Assembly (NCBI RefSeq): GCF_014874095.1
Contig: NZ_JADBEB010000001.1
Coordinates: 1,736,001 to 1,800,000 of the forward strand
Direction: 5' to 3'
DNA: 64,000 nt
Source of the DNA: Plantactinospora soyae
Lineage (GTDB): Bacteria; Actinomycetota; Actinomycetes; Mycobacteriales; Micromonosporaceae
A program made the translations under genes and the position numbers. A model generated the notes under the pieces. That model saw only the letters and a list, made by a program, of their open reading frames with translations, made no database searches and was not told the DNA's origin. Each line of letters opens with the position of its first letter. Positions within the stretch are counted from its first letter, which is position 1. Of this stretch, positions 1 to 7,109 are shown piece after piece.

Positions 1-45
1 AATCCGGTTGCCTCCGACGACCGCGACACGACGTACGGTTTCCAT
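1..45 (-). CDS. acetyl-CoA C-acyltransferase (thiolase), N-terminal fragment
   Basis: Only the first 15 codons of this leftward gene are inside the window. They read METVRRVAVVGGNRI, a typical start of FadA2-type thiolases, which interconvert 3-ketoacyl-CoA and acyl-CoA plus acetyl-CoA. A GGAGG ribosome site lies 7 bases before the ATG. The gene diverges from a FabG4-like reductase and a MaoC dehydratase, the same neighbourhood as Rv0243/Rv0242c/Rv0241c of Mycobacterium tuberculosis, which supports the call more than the short peptide does. The rest of the gene is off the left edge. Confidence 0.7.
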   Translation of the reverse strand, partial: METVRRVAVVGGNRI

Positions 46-76
46 GGTGACGCCTCCGGAACGCAGGGTTGTCACA

Positions 77-94
77 ACCTTACTCGCGAGTAGG
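77..94 (+). promoter_or_regulatory. TetR-type operator in the divergent thiolase/fabG4 promoter
   Basis: Positions 81-92 form a perfect 12-base palindrome, TACTCGCGAGTA, within ACCTTACTCGCGAGTAGG (77-94). It sits between the two divergent starts (45 and 103), 9 bases before the fabG4 ATG, where a bound repressor would block fabG4. A copy matching 15 of 18 bases lies in reverse orientation at 8516-8533, in the promoter of a TetR-family gene, so that TetR protein is the likely ligand (inference). Confidence 0.6.
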
Positions 95-102
95 CTACGC
101 CC

Positions 103-1557
103 ATGAGTGACAGGTACGCGAGCTTCGCCCACACCGGAGCCGGTCGGGCGCTGGTCAGGCGCCTCGGCCTGCCCGACCCGCCCCGCCTGCGCCGGTACCG
201 TCCCGGTGACCCGCTGATCCACGGCCCGGTCCGGCTGGACGCCGCCCCCGGTGGCCGGCTGCGCGAACCCCTGGCGACACTGCTCGCCACGGCCGGGATC
301 GAACTGTCCACCGAAGCCCAGATGACCAGCGGAGCCCCGGTGCCCGGCGGAGCCCCGATGTCCGGCGGTGCCGAGCTGACCGGCGGTGCCGACGTCGCCA
401 CCGGCCTCGGGGTGTCCGCGCACGGCGAGGCGACCGGTGCCCGGCCGGCTCCGCACGGTGCCCTGCTCTACGACGCCACCGGGATCACCGAGTCGACCGG
501 GCTGCGCGCCCTCTTCGACTTCTTCCATCCGCTGGCCCGGGCGCTGCACCCGTCCGGCCGGGTGATCGTGTTCGGCACCCCGCCGGAGTCCTGCGCCAGC
601 CATCGGGAGGCCACCGCGCAGCGCGCGTTGGAGGGTCTGATCCGCAGCATCGGCAAGGAGTTCGGCCGGGGCACCACCGCCCAGCTCGTCTACGTCGCCC
701 CCAGTGCCGAACGGGCCGTCGAGTCGACGCTGCGTTTCCTCCTCTCCGGCCGCTCGGCGTACGTCTCCGGGCAGGTCGTCCGGATCACCCCGGCCGACGT
801 ACCCGAGGTCGACTGGGCGCGCCCGCTGGATGGCCGGATCGCCCTGGTCACCGGGGCGGCCCGGGGCATCGGCGCGCAGGTCGCCGAGGTGCTGGCCGCC
901 GACGGTGCCCAGGTCGTGGCGCTCGACGTACCGGCCGCCGGGGACGCGCTCGCCGAGGTCGCCAACGGCGTCGGCGGTACGGCGGTACAGCTCGACCTGA
1001 CCGCCCAGGACGCACCCGTACGGCTGGCCGAGCACCTGGCCGACCGGCACGATCGGGTGGACATCGTCGTGCACAACGCCGGAATCACCCGGGACAAGAC
1101 CCTCGGCCGGATGAACCCGGACTGGTGGGACCAGGTCCTGGAGGTCAACCTGTCCAGCCAGGAGCGGATCAACGAGGTACTGCTGGACCGGGGGTTGATC
1201 CCGCACGGCGGCCGGCTGATCGGGGTCTCCTCGATCGCCGGGATCGCCGGCAACCGGGGACAGACCAACTACGCCACCTCGAAGGCCGGGGTGATCGGAC
1301 TGGTGCACTCGATGGCACCACTGCTCGCCCAGCGGGGAATCACGATCAACGCCGTCGCCCCGGGCTTCATCGAGACCCGACTGACGGCCAGGATCCCGCT
1401 GGTGCTCCGCGAGGTCGGTCGGCGGATGAACAGCCTGGCCCAGGGTGGCCTGCCGGTCGACGTGGCGCAGACCATCGCCTGGTTCGCCTCGCCGGGATCC
1501 GCCGGGATCACCGGCAACGTGGTCCGGGTCTGCGGCCAGAACGTGCTCGGGGCCTGA
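103..1557 (+). CDS. fabG4: 3-oxoacyl-ACP/CoA reductase, FabG4 (high-molecular-weight FabG) type
   Basis: A 484-residue NADH/NADPH-dependent ketoreductase for 3-ketoacyl thioesters in fatty acid metabolism. The N-terminal half is the flavodoxin-like domain typical of HMwFabG. The C-terminal half is a full short-chain dehydrogenase: cofactor loop TGAARGIG near residue 250, HNAG near 324, SSIAG, and catalytic YATSK near 390. M. tuberculosis FabG4 is about 454 residues; the extra length comes from a repeat insertion at residues 75-98 (see 325-414). The ATG has no clear Shine-Dalgarno and follows a TetR-type operator closely. The downstream MaoC gene begins 45 bases after the stop and is probably co-transcribed, giving successive reduction and dehydration steps. 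Confidence 0.88.
   Translation: MSDRYASFAHTGAGRALVRRLGLPDPPRLRRYRPGDPLIHGPVRLDAAPGGRLREPLATLLATAGIELSTEAQMTSGAPVPGGAPMSGGAELTGGADVATGLGVSAHGEATGARPAPHGALLYDATGITESTGLRALFDFFHPLARALHPSGRVIVFGTPPESCASHREATAQRALEGLIRSIGKEFGRGTTAQLVYVAPSAERAVESTLRFLLSGRSAYVSGQVVRITPADVPEVDWARPLDGRIALVTGAARGIGAQVAEVLAADGAQVVALDVPAAGDALAEVANGVGGTAVQLDLTAQDAPVRLAEHLADRHDRVDIVVHNAGITRDKTLGRMNPDWWDQVLEVNLSSQERINEVLLDRGLIPHGGRLIGVSSIAGIAGNRGQTNYATSKAGVIGLVHSMAPLLAQRGITINAVAPGFIETRLTARIPLVLREVGRRMNSLAQGGLPVDVAQTIAWFASPGSAGITGNVVRVCGQNVLGA
325..414 (+). repeat. in-frame 18-bp minisatellite inside fabG4
   Basis: Four clear 18-base units (325-342, 343-360, 361-378, 379-396) and a degenerate fifth encode the hexapeptides TSGAPV, PGGAPM, SGGAEL, TGGADV and ATGLGV. 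They lie in the linker after the first helices of the flavodoxin-like domain. The unit is a multiple of three, so copy number can change without breaking the reductase. Confidence 0.8.
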
Positions 1558-1601
1558 CAACCGACCGGAGGCCGCGTAATGACCGATCGAGTGGAGGCCT
1601 G

Positions 1602-2495
1602 ATGACCGACGCCGAGATCGAGCTGTCGAGGATTCCGGCCGCCGGGCCGCTCTACCGCCGGGCGGCCATCGGGCTCGCCCCGGGCTTCGGACCGGCCCGG
1701 CGGGGCGACCGGCTGCCCGACCAGGAGCTGGTGGTCCGGGGGGTCACCGTCGACCGCGACCACCTGACCGGGTACGACCAGGTGTGCGGGTTCCGGCTCG
1801 CCGACGCGCTGCCGCCGACGTACCCGCACGTGCTGGCCTTTCCCCTGGCGTTGCGCCTGATGAGCGCGCCGGAGTTCCCGCTGCCGCTGGTCGGTCTGGT
1901 GCACGTGGCGAACCGGATCACCGTGCACCGCCGGATCGACGCGGCCGAGCCGCTGGACCTGTCGGTACGCGCCGTCGACCTGCGTCCGCACGACCGGGGG
2001 CGGCAGTTCGACGTACTGTGCACCGCCTCGGTCGGCACCGAGGTGGTCTGGCGCGGCGTGTCGACGTACCTGCGGCGGGAGCGCGGCGGGACGGAGAGCG
2101 CCCGGCCGGAGCACGGTGCGGCGGCGGATGGCCGGCGCGAGGCCGGGGAGCAGCGGACGCCGCCGGTCCCGAGCGCGCTGTGGCGGGTGCCGTCCCGGGT
2201 GGGCCGGGACTACGCCCGGGTGTCCGGGGACCGCAATCCGATCCACACCTCGCGGATCGCCGCCCGGCTGTTCGGCTTCCCGGGGCCGATCGCGCACGGC
2301 ATGTGGAGCAAGGCCCGCTGCCTGGCCGCGCTGGAGGGCCGACTACCGGACGCGTACGAGGTGGAGGTGGCGTTCAAGCTGCCGCTGCCACTGCCCGGCA
2401 CGGTCGCGTTCCACGCCGCCCCGGCCTGGACCTTCGCCCTGCACGACCCCGGGCGCGGCCGGCCCTACCTGGTCGGCGGGGTGGCGTCGATCTAG
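1602..2495 (+). CDS. MaoC-like (R)-specific 3-hydroxyacyl thioester dehydratase
   Basis: A 297-residue double-hotdog protein predicted to dehydrate (R)-3-hydroxyacyl thioesters reversibly, the step after FabG4. The C-terminal hotdog carries the hydratase-2 signature around residue 205, with GDRNPIH supplying the catalytic Asp and His, followed by a GPIAHGMW segment typical of HtdX/MaoC proteins. The ATG at 1602 was chosen because GGAGG at 1593-1597 precedes it; longer reading frames only run back through fabG4. Synteny with Rv0241c (HtdX) next to fabG4 supports the family. Whether the substrate carrier is ACP or CoA cannot be read from sequence. Confidence 0.85.
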   Translation: MTDAEIELSRIPAAGPLYRRAAIGLAPGFGPARRGDRLPDQELVVRGVTVDRDHLTGYDQVCGFRLADALPPTYPHVLAFPLALRLMSAPEFPLPLVGLVHVANRITVHRRIDAAEPLDLSVRAVDLRPHDRGRQFDVLCTASVGTEVVWRGVSTYLRRERGGTESARPEHGAAADGRREAGEQRTPPVPSALWRVPSRVGRDYARVSGDRNPIHTSRIAARLFGFPGPIAHGMWSKARCLAALEGRLPDAYEVEVAFKLPLPLPGTVAFHAAPAWTFALHDPGRGRPYLVGGVASI

Positions 2496-2535
2496 GGCTA
2501 AGCCGACAGCCCGGACCAAACATCGAAATTTACCG

Positions 2536-2565
2536 TTGACAGGGGCGAAGGCGCATCGATAGTCT
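2536..2565 (+). promoter_or_regulatory. promoter of the pectate lyase gene
   Basis: A consensus -35 TTGACA (2536-2541) and a TAGTCT -10 box (2560-2565) are separated by 18 bases in an A/T-richer stretch. Transcription would start near 2571, immediately before the operator at 2575-2594. Confidence 0.6.
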
Positions 2566-2574
2566 TCGTTATGA

Positions 2575-2594
2575 CCTGGAAAGCGCTTTCCAGG
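2575..2594 (+). promoter_or_regulatory. LacI-family operator of the pectate lyase gene
   Basis: CCTGGAAAGCGCTTTCCAGG is a perfect 20-base palindrome with the central GCGC typical of LacI/GalR operators. It lies just downstream of the predicted transcription start, a classic roadblock position. No LacI-family gene is in the window, so the repressor would be encoded elsewhere, probably responding to pectin-derived sugars (inference). Confidence 0.75.
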
Positions 2595-2711
2595 TCCCCC
2601 GTCCCGGTGCGCCGGACCCCCCGGCCGCACCCGTCCACCTACCGCTGGCGGCTTCCGCGTCCCACCCGCGACCCGGCTGCCGGGGTGGACCACTTCCACT
2701 CGGAGGTAGCT

Positions 2712-3692
2712 GTGACCAGCACCAGAACCACCAAGTCCGATCGCACCCGGCGGCTCACCCGGGTGCCGATGCTCGCCGCGGCCACCGCCGCCGTACTCGC
2801 GGCCACCTCGCTGGCCGCGATGCCAAGCGCGTCGGCCGCCTCGTTCAACATGCAGGGTTGGGCGACCCAGTGCGGCGGCACCAGCGGCGGCGGCAGCGCC
2901 TCCCCGGTGACCGTCACCAGCGGCAGCCAACTGGTCAGCGAAATGCAGGCCAGCGGCGCACGCGTGATCCGGTTCTCCGGCAGCCTGTCGATCAGCGGCA
3001 TGCAGAAGGTCGCCGCCAACAAGACCATCATCGGTGTGGGCAGCGGCGCGGCCATCACCGGCGGCGGGCTCAACGTCGCCAGCGTCAGCAACGTCATCAT
3101 CCGGAACATCAACTTCCGGAACTGGAGCGACGACGCGATCAACGTGCAGTACTCGACCCGGGTCTGGATCGACCACAACAGCTTCACCAACGGCAACGAC
3201 GGCGCGGTTGACATCAAGCGGGCCTCGGACTGCGCCACCGTCTCCTGGAACCGGGTCTTCGGCCACGACAAGTCGTTCCTGCTCGGTCACTCCGACGACA
3301 ACGGTGGCGAGGACCGCGGCAAGCTGCGCGTGACGTACCACCACAACTGGTTCGACGGTTCCGAGCAGCGGCACCCCCGGGTCCGGTTCGGTAACCCGGT
3401 GCACGTCTTCAACAACTACTACAACAGCGTTGGTGGCTACGGCGTCGCCTCCACCGAGGGCGCCGGTGTGCTCGTCGAGGGCAACTACTTCGAGAACACC
3501 GACGACCCGTACCACCTGGGCGAGGCCGACTCCGGCCCCGGCACCCTGGTCGCCCGGAACAACCACTTCGTGAGCTCCGGTAGCGGCCAGACCGGCGGCA
3601 GCGTCGCGGGCCTGCCGTACAGCGTCAGCGTCGACCCCGCCGCCAACGTGAAGTCGATCGTCACCGGCGGTGCCGGCACCGGTCGGATCTGA
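2712..3692 (+). CDS. secreted pectate lyase (polysaccharide lyase family 1 type)
   Basis: A 326-residue extracellular enzyme cleaving polygalacturonate by beta-elimination. GTG 2712 was chosen because GGAGG at 2702-2706 precedes it and the protein then begins with a twin-arginine-containing, positively charged signal peptide ending near ASA (about residue 42). The mature part is a right-handed beta-helix with VWIDHNSF and the catalytic/substrate-binding region HHNWFDGSEQRHPRVRFG, where the conserved Arg of RHPRVR is the expected base. There is no carbohydrate-binding module. The frame is open from 2571, but that stretch is the operator-containing leader. The gene stands alone under a LacI-type operator, so it looks substrate-inducible. 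Confidence 0.9.
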   Translation: MTSTRTTKSDRTRRLTRVPMLAAATAAVLAATSLAAMPSASAASFNMQGWATQCGGTSGGGSASPVTVTSGSQLVSEMQASGARVIRFSGSLSISGMQKVAANKTIIGVGSGAAITGGGLNVASVSNVIIRNINFRNWSDDAINVQYSTRVWIDHNSFTNGNDGAVDIKRASDCATVSWNRVFGHDKSFLLGHSDDNGGEDRGKLRVTYHHNWFDGSEQRHPRVRFGNPVHVFNNYYNSVGGYGVASTEGAGVLVEGNYFENTDDPYHLGEADSGPGTLVARNNHFVSSGSGQTGGSVAGLPYSVSVDPAANVKSIVTGGAGTGRI

Positions 3693-3742
3693 TCGTGGGT
3701 GCGGGCGTCGGCCGACTCGGCGCACAGCACACCTGATCCGCC

Positions 3743-5320
3743 TCACCCGGCGGTCGACGCCAGCGGGTGCTCCGGTCCAACGGACCGGGGCACCCGCTCC
3801 ACCTTGCCCGACAGGGCGTACCCGGCGAGACCGAGACGGAGCAGCGCGAGGGTGCCGGCCAGCACCGCGACCACGATGATCATGTGCCCGATGTCCGGCG
3901 CGAAGAGCAGCACCTGCGCCAGACCGGCACCGTCCCAGAACGTCGGGACCCCGTACAGCACCCCGGCCGCCAGCCCGACGCAGCCGAGCACCCAGCCCAG
4001 GGTGCCGACGACGATCCGGCGGCGCGACGGCGGAGCCCCCACCGGACGTCGGCGCCGGCGGATCGCCCGCACCGACATCCAGACCAGCAGCACGAGCAGC
4101 ACCCCGGCGACCGCGAGCAGGCCGGCCAGCGCCCAGCCGAAGACCGGATCGGCGGAACCCGCCTCGACGGCGCCACCCCGGACGATCCGGGCGACGTTGA
4201 ACGCCGCCGAGGCCAACGGCCAGTCCATCGCCAGACTGTAGATGTTGGACAGGACGATCACGGCCAGGTCCGACCCGGGTACGAGCACCACGTTGCAGAA
4301 GAAGTTGGCGGTCGCCCCGGCATGCCAGACGATCCGGTCACCGGTCCCGTCGAGAGTGCTCTCCCGCCAGCCCATCCCGTACCGGCCACCGCCCTCGGTC
4401 GCGACCACACCGGCGTGCAGTTGGGCGACGCCCTGGCCGGAGAGGAGCGCGGCGTCGGCGTACCGGCCGTCGTTCAGTTGGGCGATGGCGTAGTGCGTCA
4501 TGTCCGTCAGGCTCGCCCCGAGGAAGCCGTACGACACTCCGGAGGTGTCGAAGGGCGGGTCGAAGCGTTGCGGACGGCCGAAGTAGTAGCGGTGGCCGGC
4601 GGGTATCCCACCGATGGCCCGTGCCTCGACGTCGGTGGCGGCGGAGCGGGTCATACCGAGCGGATCCAGCACGGACCGACGCAGGTACCCGCCGTAGGTC
4701 TCCCCGGTCACCGTCTCGACGAGTACCCCGAGGATCATGTAGTTGGCGTCGCTGTACTGGTACTCCCCGCCGGGAGACACCGTCGGCGAGACCGTGGCCA
4801 GGTCCCGCACCGACCGGGCCAGGGCGCCGGGCGTGTTGTCGTACCGGTCGGTCAGGCCCATCGCCACGACCTGCGGCAGCCCGGTGGTGTGGGTCAGCAG
4901 CTCCCGTACGGTGATCCGGGCCGCGACCGACTCGTCGGCGAGCCGGAGCCACGGCACGTACCGGCGGACCGGGATGTCGAGCCCGATCCGACCGGCCTCG
5001 ACGAGTTGCATCACCGCCAGGGCGGTGAACGACTTGGTCACCGAGCCCAGCACGAACGGCGTCTGCGCGGTCACCGGCGCACCGTCGCCGTCGACTCCCC
5101 ACGCGCCCTGGCCGACGACCTGGTCACCCCGGACCACCGCGTACGCCAGACCCGGTGTCCGGGTGTCGGTCATGTGCTGCCGCAGGTACGCCTCGACCCG
5201 GGTGAAGTCGTCGCCGGCCGGCTCGCCCGAGGCGGGCCCGGCCGGGGTGGCCACGGCGATGGGCAGCGCCGCGACCATCGCCGCAACCGCCAGTACCACA
5301 CGCCGGATGTCGATCCTCAT
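3743..5320 (-). CDS. membrane-anchored serine hydrolase, beta-lactamase class C / D-aminopeptidase fold
   Basis: A 525-residue protein with an N-terminal signal peptide, a penicillin-binding-type catalytic domain (residues about 35-390) and four hydrophobic helices in the last 130 residues. The nucleophile motif is SVTK near residue 93. The second motif reads YSD rather than the usual Y-x-N, and the third is HAG in place of KTG, as in many esterase-like family members. It is therefore more likely a peptidase or esterase at the cell surface than a true beta-lactamase. The ATG has GGAGG 6-7 bases upstream. It is convergent with the pectate lyase gene, with 50 bases between them. Confidence 0.8.
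   Translation of the reverse strand: MRIDIRRVVLAVAAMVAALPIAVATPAGPASGEPAGDDFTRVEAYLRQHMTDTRTPGLAYAVVRGDQVVGQGAWGVDGDGAPVTAQTPFVLGSVTKSFTALAVMQLVEAGRIGLDIPVRRYVPWLRLADESVAARITVRELLTHTTGLPQVVAMGLTDRYDNTPGALARSVRDLATVSPTVSPGGEYQYSDANYMILGVLVETVTGETYGGYLRRSVLDPLGMTRSAATDVEARAIGGIPAGHRYYFGRPQRFDPPFDTSGVSYGFLGASLTDMTHYAIAQLNDGRYADAALLSGQGVAQLHAGVVATEGGGRYGMGWRESTLDGTGDRIVWHAGATANFFCNVVLVPGSDLAVIVLSNIYSLAMDWPLASAAFNVARIVRGGAVEAGSADPVFGWALAGLLAVAGVLLVLLVWMSVRAIRRRRRPVGAPPSRRRIVVGTLGWVLGCVGLAAGVLYGVPTFWDGAGLAQVLLFAPDIGHMIIVVAVLAGTLALLRLGLAGYALSGKVERVPRSVGPEHPLASTAG
3762..3798 (-). terminator. hairpin overlapping the 3' end of the serine hydrolase gene
   Basis: Arms AGCGGGTGC-T-CCGGTCC and GGACCGG-G-GCACCCGCT pair 16 of 17 positions with a 3-base AAC loop. 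The stem lies within the last 20 codons of the leftward gene and just past the convergent pectate lyase stop, so it may end transcripts from both sides. No U-run follows, so termination would be of the hairpin-only type. Confidence 0.45.
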
Positions 5321-5367
5321 CGCAATCCTCCGCTAGGGGTCCCCCGCCCGGTCCCTCGGACGGTCGA

Positions 5368-5441
5368 GCCGATCCGGCTCGGGTCGGGTCGGGTCAGCCG
5401 ATCTGGCTCGGCTCTGGTCGGGTAGTCAGCCGATCTGGCTC
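5368..5441. repeat. 29-32 bp tandem repeat at the end of the coiled-coil gene
   Basis: Two and a half units beginning GCCGATCYGGCTCGG occur at 5368-5396, 5397-5428 and 5429-5441. The stop codon of the leftward gene (5426-5428) lies inside the second unit, so repeat change here would alter the last residues of that protein. Confidence 0.7.
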
Positions 5442-5749
5442 AACAACCGCTCCAGTTCGGCCAGGCGCTGCCGGACCTCGACGAGTTCGTCACGGGTGGC
5501 CCGCAGTTCCGAGCGCATGCCCTGAAGTTCCACCGTGGTGGCCGACACGGCCTCCGCGGTCCGCTCCTCGGCGTCGGCGGTGCGCTCGGCCAACGCGCGG
5601 TACTGCTCCGCGTCGGCCGATGTCTGTCGGGCCCGGTAGATACCCAGGGCCACGTAGCCGACGATGGCGGCGAGCACGATCACCAACCCCGCCGAGGCGA
5701 TCATCGTCGTCTGTGCGATGTCCAGGTCGGCGGCCAATACTCTGCTCAC
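5426..5749 (-). CDS. small membrane protein with coiled-coil tail
   Basis: A 107-residue protein of unknown family. Residues about 12-38 form one transmembrane helix (IASAGLVIVLAAIVGYVALG). The remainder is a charged, heptad-rich cytoplasmic coiled coil ending in LAELERLLSQIG. The GTG start overlaps the stop of the upstream ArsR-like gene (GTGA), so the two are translationally coupled. The arrangement suggests a membrane partner of the regulator, but nothing in the sequence gives a specific function. Confidence 0.75.
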   Translation of the reverse strand: MSRVLAADLDIAQTTMIASAGLVIVLAAIVGYVALGIYRARQTSADAEQYRALAERTADAEERTAEAVSATTVELQGMRSELRATRDELVEVRQRLAELERLLSQIG

Positions 5750-6195
5750 TGGCGTCTGTCCTCTCCCGAGCTGCCCGTTCCCGGGTCGTCCGCGCCCGGT
5801 CCGTCTGTTGCTGGTCGCTCTGTTCCTGTTCCTGTTCCGGCTGTTGCTGGTCCGTGCGTTACTGGTCCGCCGGCCGGCGGGTCCTGAGCCTCCGGTGAAC
5901 GCACCGCCTCGGTGATCACCTCCGGGGTGAGCCCCACCGCGAACGGCACGACCTCGAAGTACTTCACCGAACTGCCGTCCCGGGCCGTTTCGAGGGTTCC
6001 GACGACCAGACCGGCGGCCTCCAGCCGCTGTAGGTGCATGTAGAGCAGCGGCCGGTTCATCTCCAGCTGTCGAGCCAGCTGGCTGACGTAGGTGCGGCCC
6101 TCGGCGAGTGCGGCGATGATCCGCAGCCGGTGGGGACTCGCCAACGCGGTGAGCACCCGCAGCAGTTCCTCCACCGAGTGCGGAGCGTGGTCCAT
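5746..6195 (-). CDS. ArsR-type winged-helix transcriptional regulator
   Basis: A 149-residue DNA-binding protein. Residues about 8-75 form a winged helix with SPHRLRIIAAL, recognition helix MNRPLLYMHLQRLEAAGLV and a wing. There is no cysteine metal site, so the inducer is unlikely to be a soft metal. The C-terminal 45 residues are a Gly/Thr/Pro-rich disordered tail. ATG 6195 is preferred over the longer frame because GGGAA lies upstream and the longer frame would begin inside the inverted repeats at 6216-6257. Those repeats are good candidates for autoregulation. The next gene overlaps by 4 bases. Confidence 0.82.
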   Translation of the reverse strand: MDHAPHSVEELLRVLTALASPHRLRIIAALAEGRTYVSQLARQLEMNRPLLYMHLQRLEAAGLVVGTLETARDGSSVKYFEVVPFAVGLTPEVITEAVRSPEAQDPPAGGPVTHGPATAGTGTGTERPATDGPGADDPGTGSSGEDRRQ

Positions 6196-6215
6196 GCTTC
6201 CGGTTCCCTTCCCGG

Positions 6216-6257
6216 GTGTCAGAGAAGACTGACACCCCCTGTCAGATGACACTGACA
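6216..6257 (-). promoter_or_regulatory. two matched inverted repeats upstream of the ArsR-type gene
   Basis: GTGTCAG-N6-CTGACAC (6216-6235) and TGTCAG-N6-CTGACA (6240-6257) share half-site and spacer length, with centres 23 bases apart, about two helical turns. They lie 20-60 bases before the regulator start. This is the pattern of cooperative dimer binding by an autoregulator. Confidence 0.65.
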
Positions 6258-6368
6258 CCCTCAGCCGGCCGCGTCAAGTGGTGATTCGGGAAGCGGCGAG
6301 GAAGGGGAGGGAAGGGGAAGCAGCGAGGCAGATCGCCCGGCGGATCGGGCCAGTCGGCCCGGTGTGGA

Positions 6369-6971
6369 TCAGCCCTGGCGGACCGACGTCGAGCCGGAGC
6401 CGGCGACCCGGGCCCGGTAGGCGGCTACGTTGGTCCGGTTGCCGCAGTACTCGTACGAGTGCCAGCGGCGGCTGCGGTTGCGCGTGGTGTCGTAGAACAC
6501 CTCGCGGCACACGTCGTTGGCGCAGAGGCGCAATCGGGACCAGTCACCGGCGCCGACGAGCGCGGCAACGTCCTGGGTGATTCGGCCGACCACCGGATCT
6601 CCGGCGACCTGGCGCAACTCCACCTGTCCGGGCACGGAGAAATCCTGCTGGAACGTCACGGCCGAGACGCGTCCGGAGAATGCGGCCCAGCCGCCGGCAG
6701 CGTCGGCGGGATCGGCCGCGTCGACCAGGGCCAGAAGATCGGATCGGACGGCCCGGACCAGGTCGAGCCGCTGCGCCGAGGGGACGCCGTCCTCCTGCCC
6801 GAAGGGACGCAGGACCTGCGCCACCCGCTCGGGGTCGTCGAGCTTGTCCGGCATATTGGCGTAGGGACGCGAGTTCAACAGGTCCACGACCGCCACAGCA
6901 GCGGCCGGGACGGCCATCTCCCGATCGGTTCGAGTCGCGCCGGTCACCATCCGGCCATAGTACGTCGACAT
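6369..6971 (-). CDS. CGNR zinc-finger (ABATE-domain) regulator
   Basis: About 200 residues. The N-terminal part matches the ABATE stress-response domain (LLNSRPY near residue 30). The C-terminal CGNR zinc finger reads C-x4-C before VFYDTTRNRSRRWHSYEYCGNR, giving the metal-binding Cys set and a basic segment for DNA. The start is uncertain: ATG 6971 is taken, but ATG 7013 and 6950 are in frame and none has a good ribosome site. It diverges from the gene at 7110 across a strong inverted repeat (7022-7056). A second CGNR protein is at 20055-20654. Confidence 0.82.
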   Translation of the reverse strand: MSTYYGRMVTGATRTDREMAVPAAAVAVVDLLNSRPYANMPDKLDDPERVAQVLRPFGQEDGVPSAQRLDLVRAVRSDLLALVDAADPADAAGGWAAFSGRVSAVTFQQDFSVPGQVELRQVAGDPVVGRITQDVAALVGAGDWSRLRLCANDVCREVFYDTTRNRSRRWHSYEYCGNRTNVAAYRARVAGSGSTSVRQG

Positions 6972-7021
6972 GGTCGTCTTGACTAAGCCCATTACCGACC
7001 TGGCACATGGCATGCTAGCGT

Positions 7022-7056
7022 CGTAATCGGCAAAACATTTTTGCCTATTACGTAAT
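7022..7056. promoter_or_regulatory. large inverted repeat in the divergent CGNR/unknown promoter
   Basis: Arms CGTAAT-C-GGCAAAA and TTTTGCC-T-ATTACG pair at 13 of 14 positions around a 3-base CAT centre (7022-7052). An overlapping palindrome ATTACGTAAT lies at 7047-7056. It is a conspicuous A/T-rich island between divergent starts at 6971 and 7110, so an operator is more likely than a terminator. Confidence 0.65.
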
Positions 7057-7109
7057 CAGAGCGGCGTACCGAACCGGTCAGCCCCGACACGAATGGTGAG
7101 AACCCCGAG

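Noticed and set aside
3743-5320. Classical class C beta-lactamase (antibiotic resistance)
   Set aside because: SxxK is present but the Y-x-N and K-T-G motifs are altered (YSD, HAG) and there is a four-helix membrane tail, which points to a peptidase or esterase.
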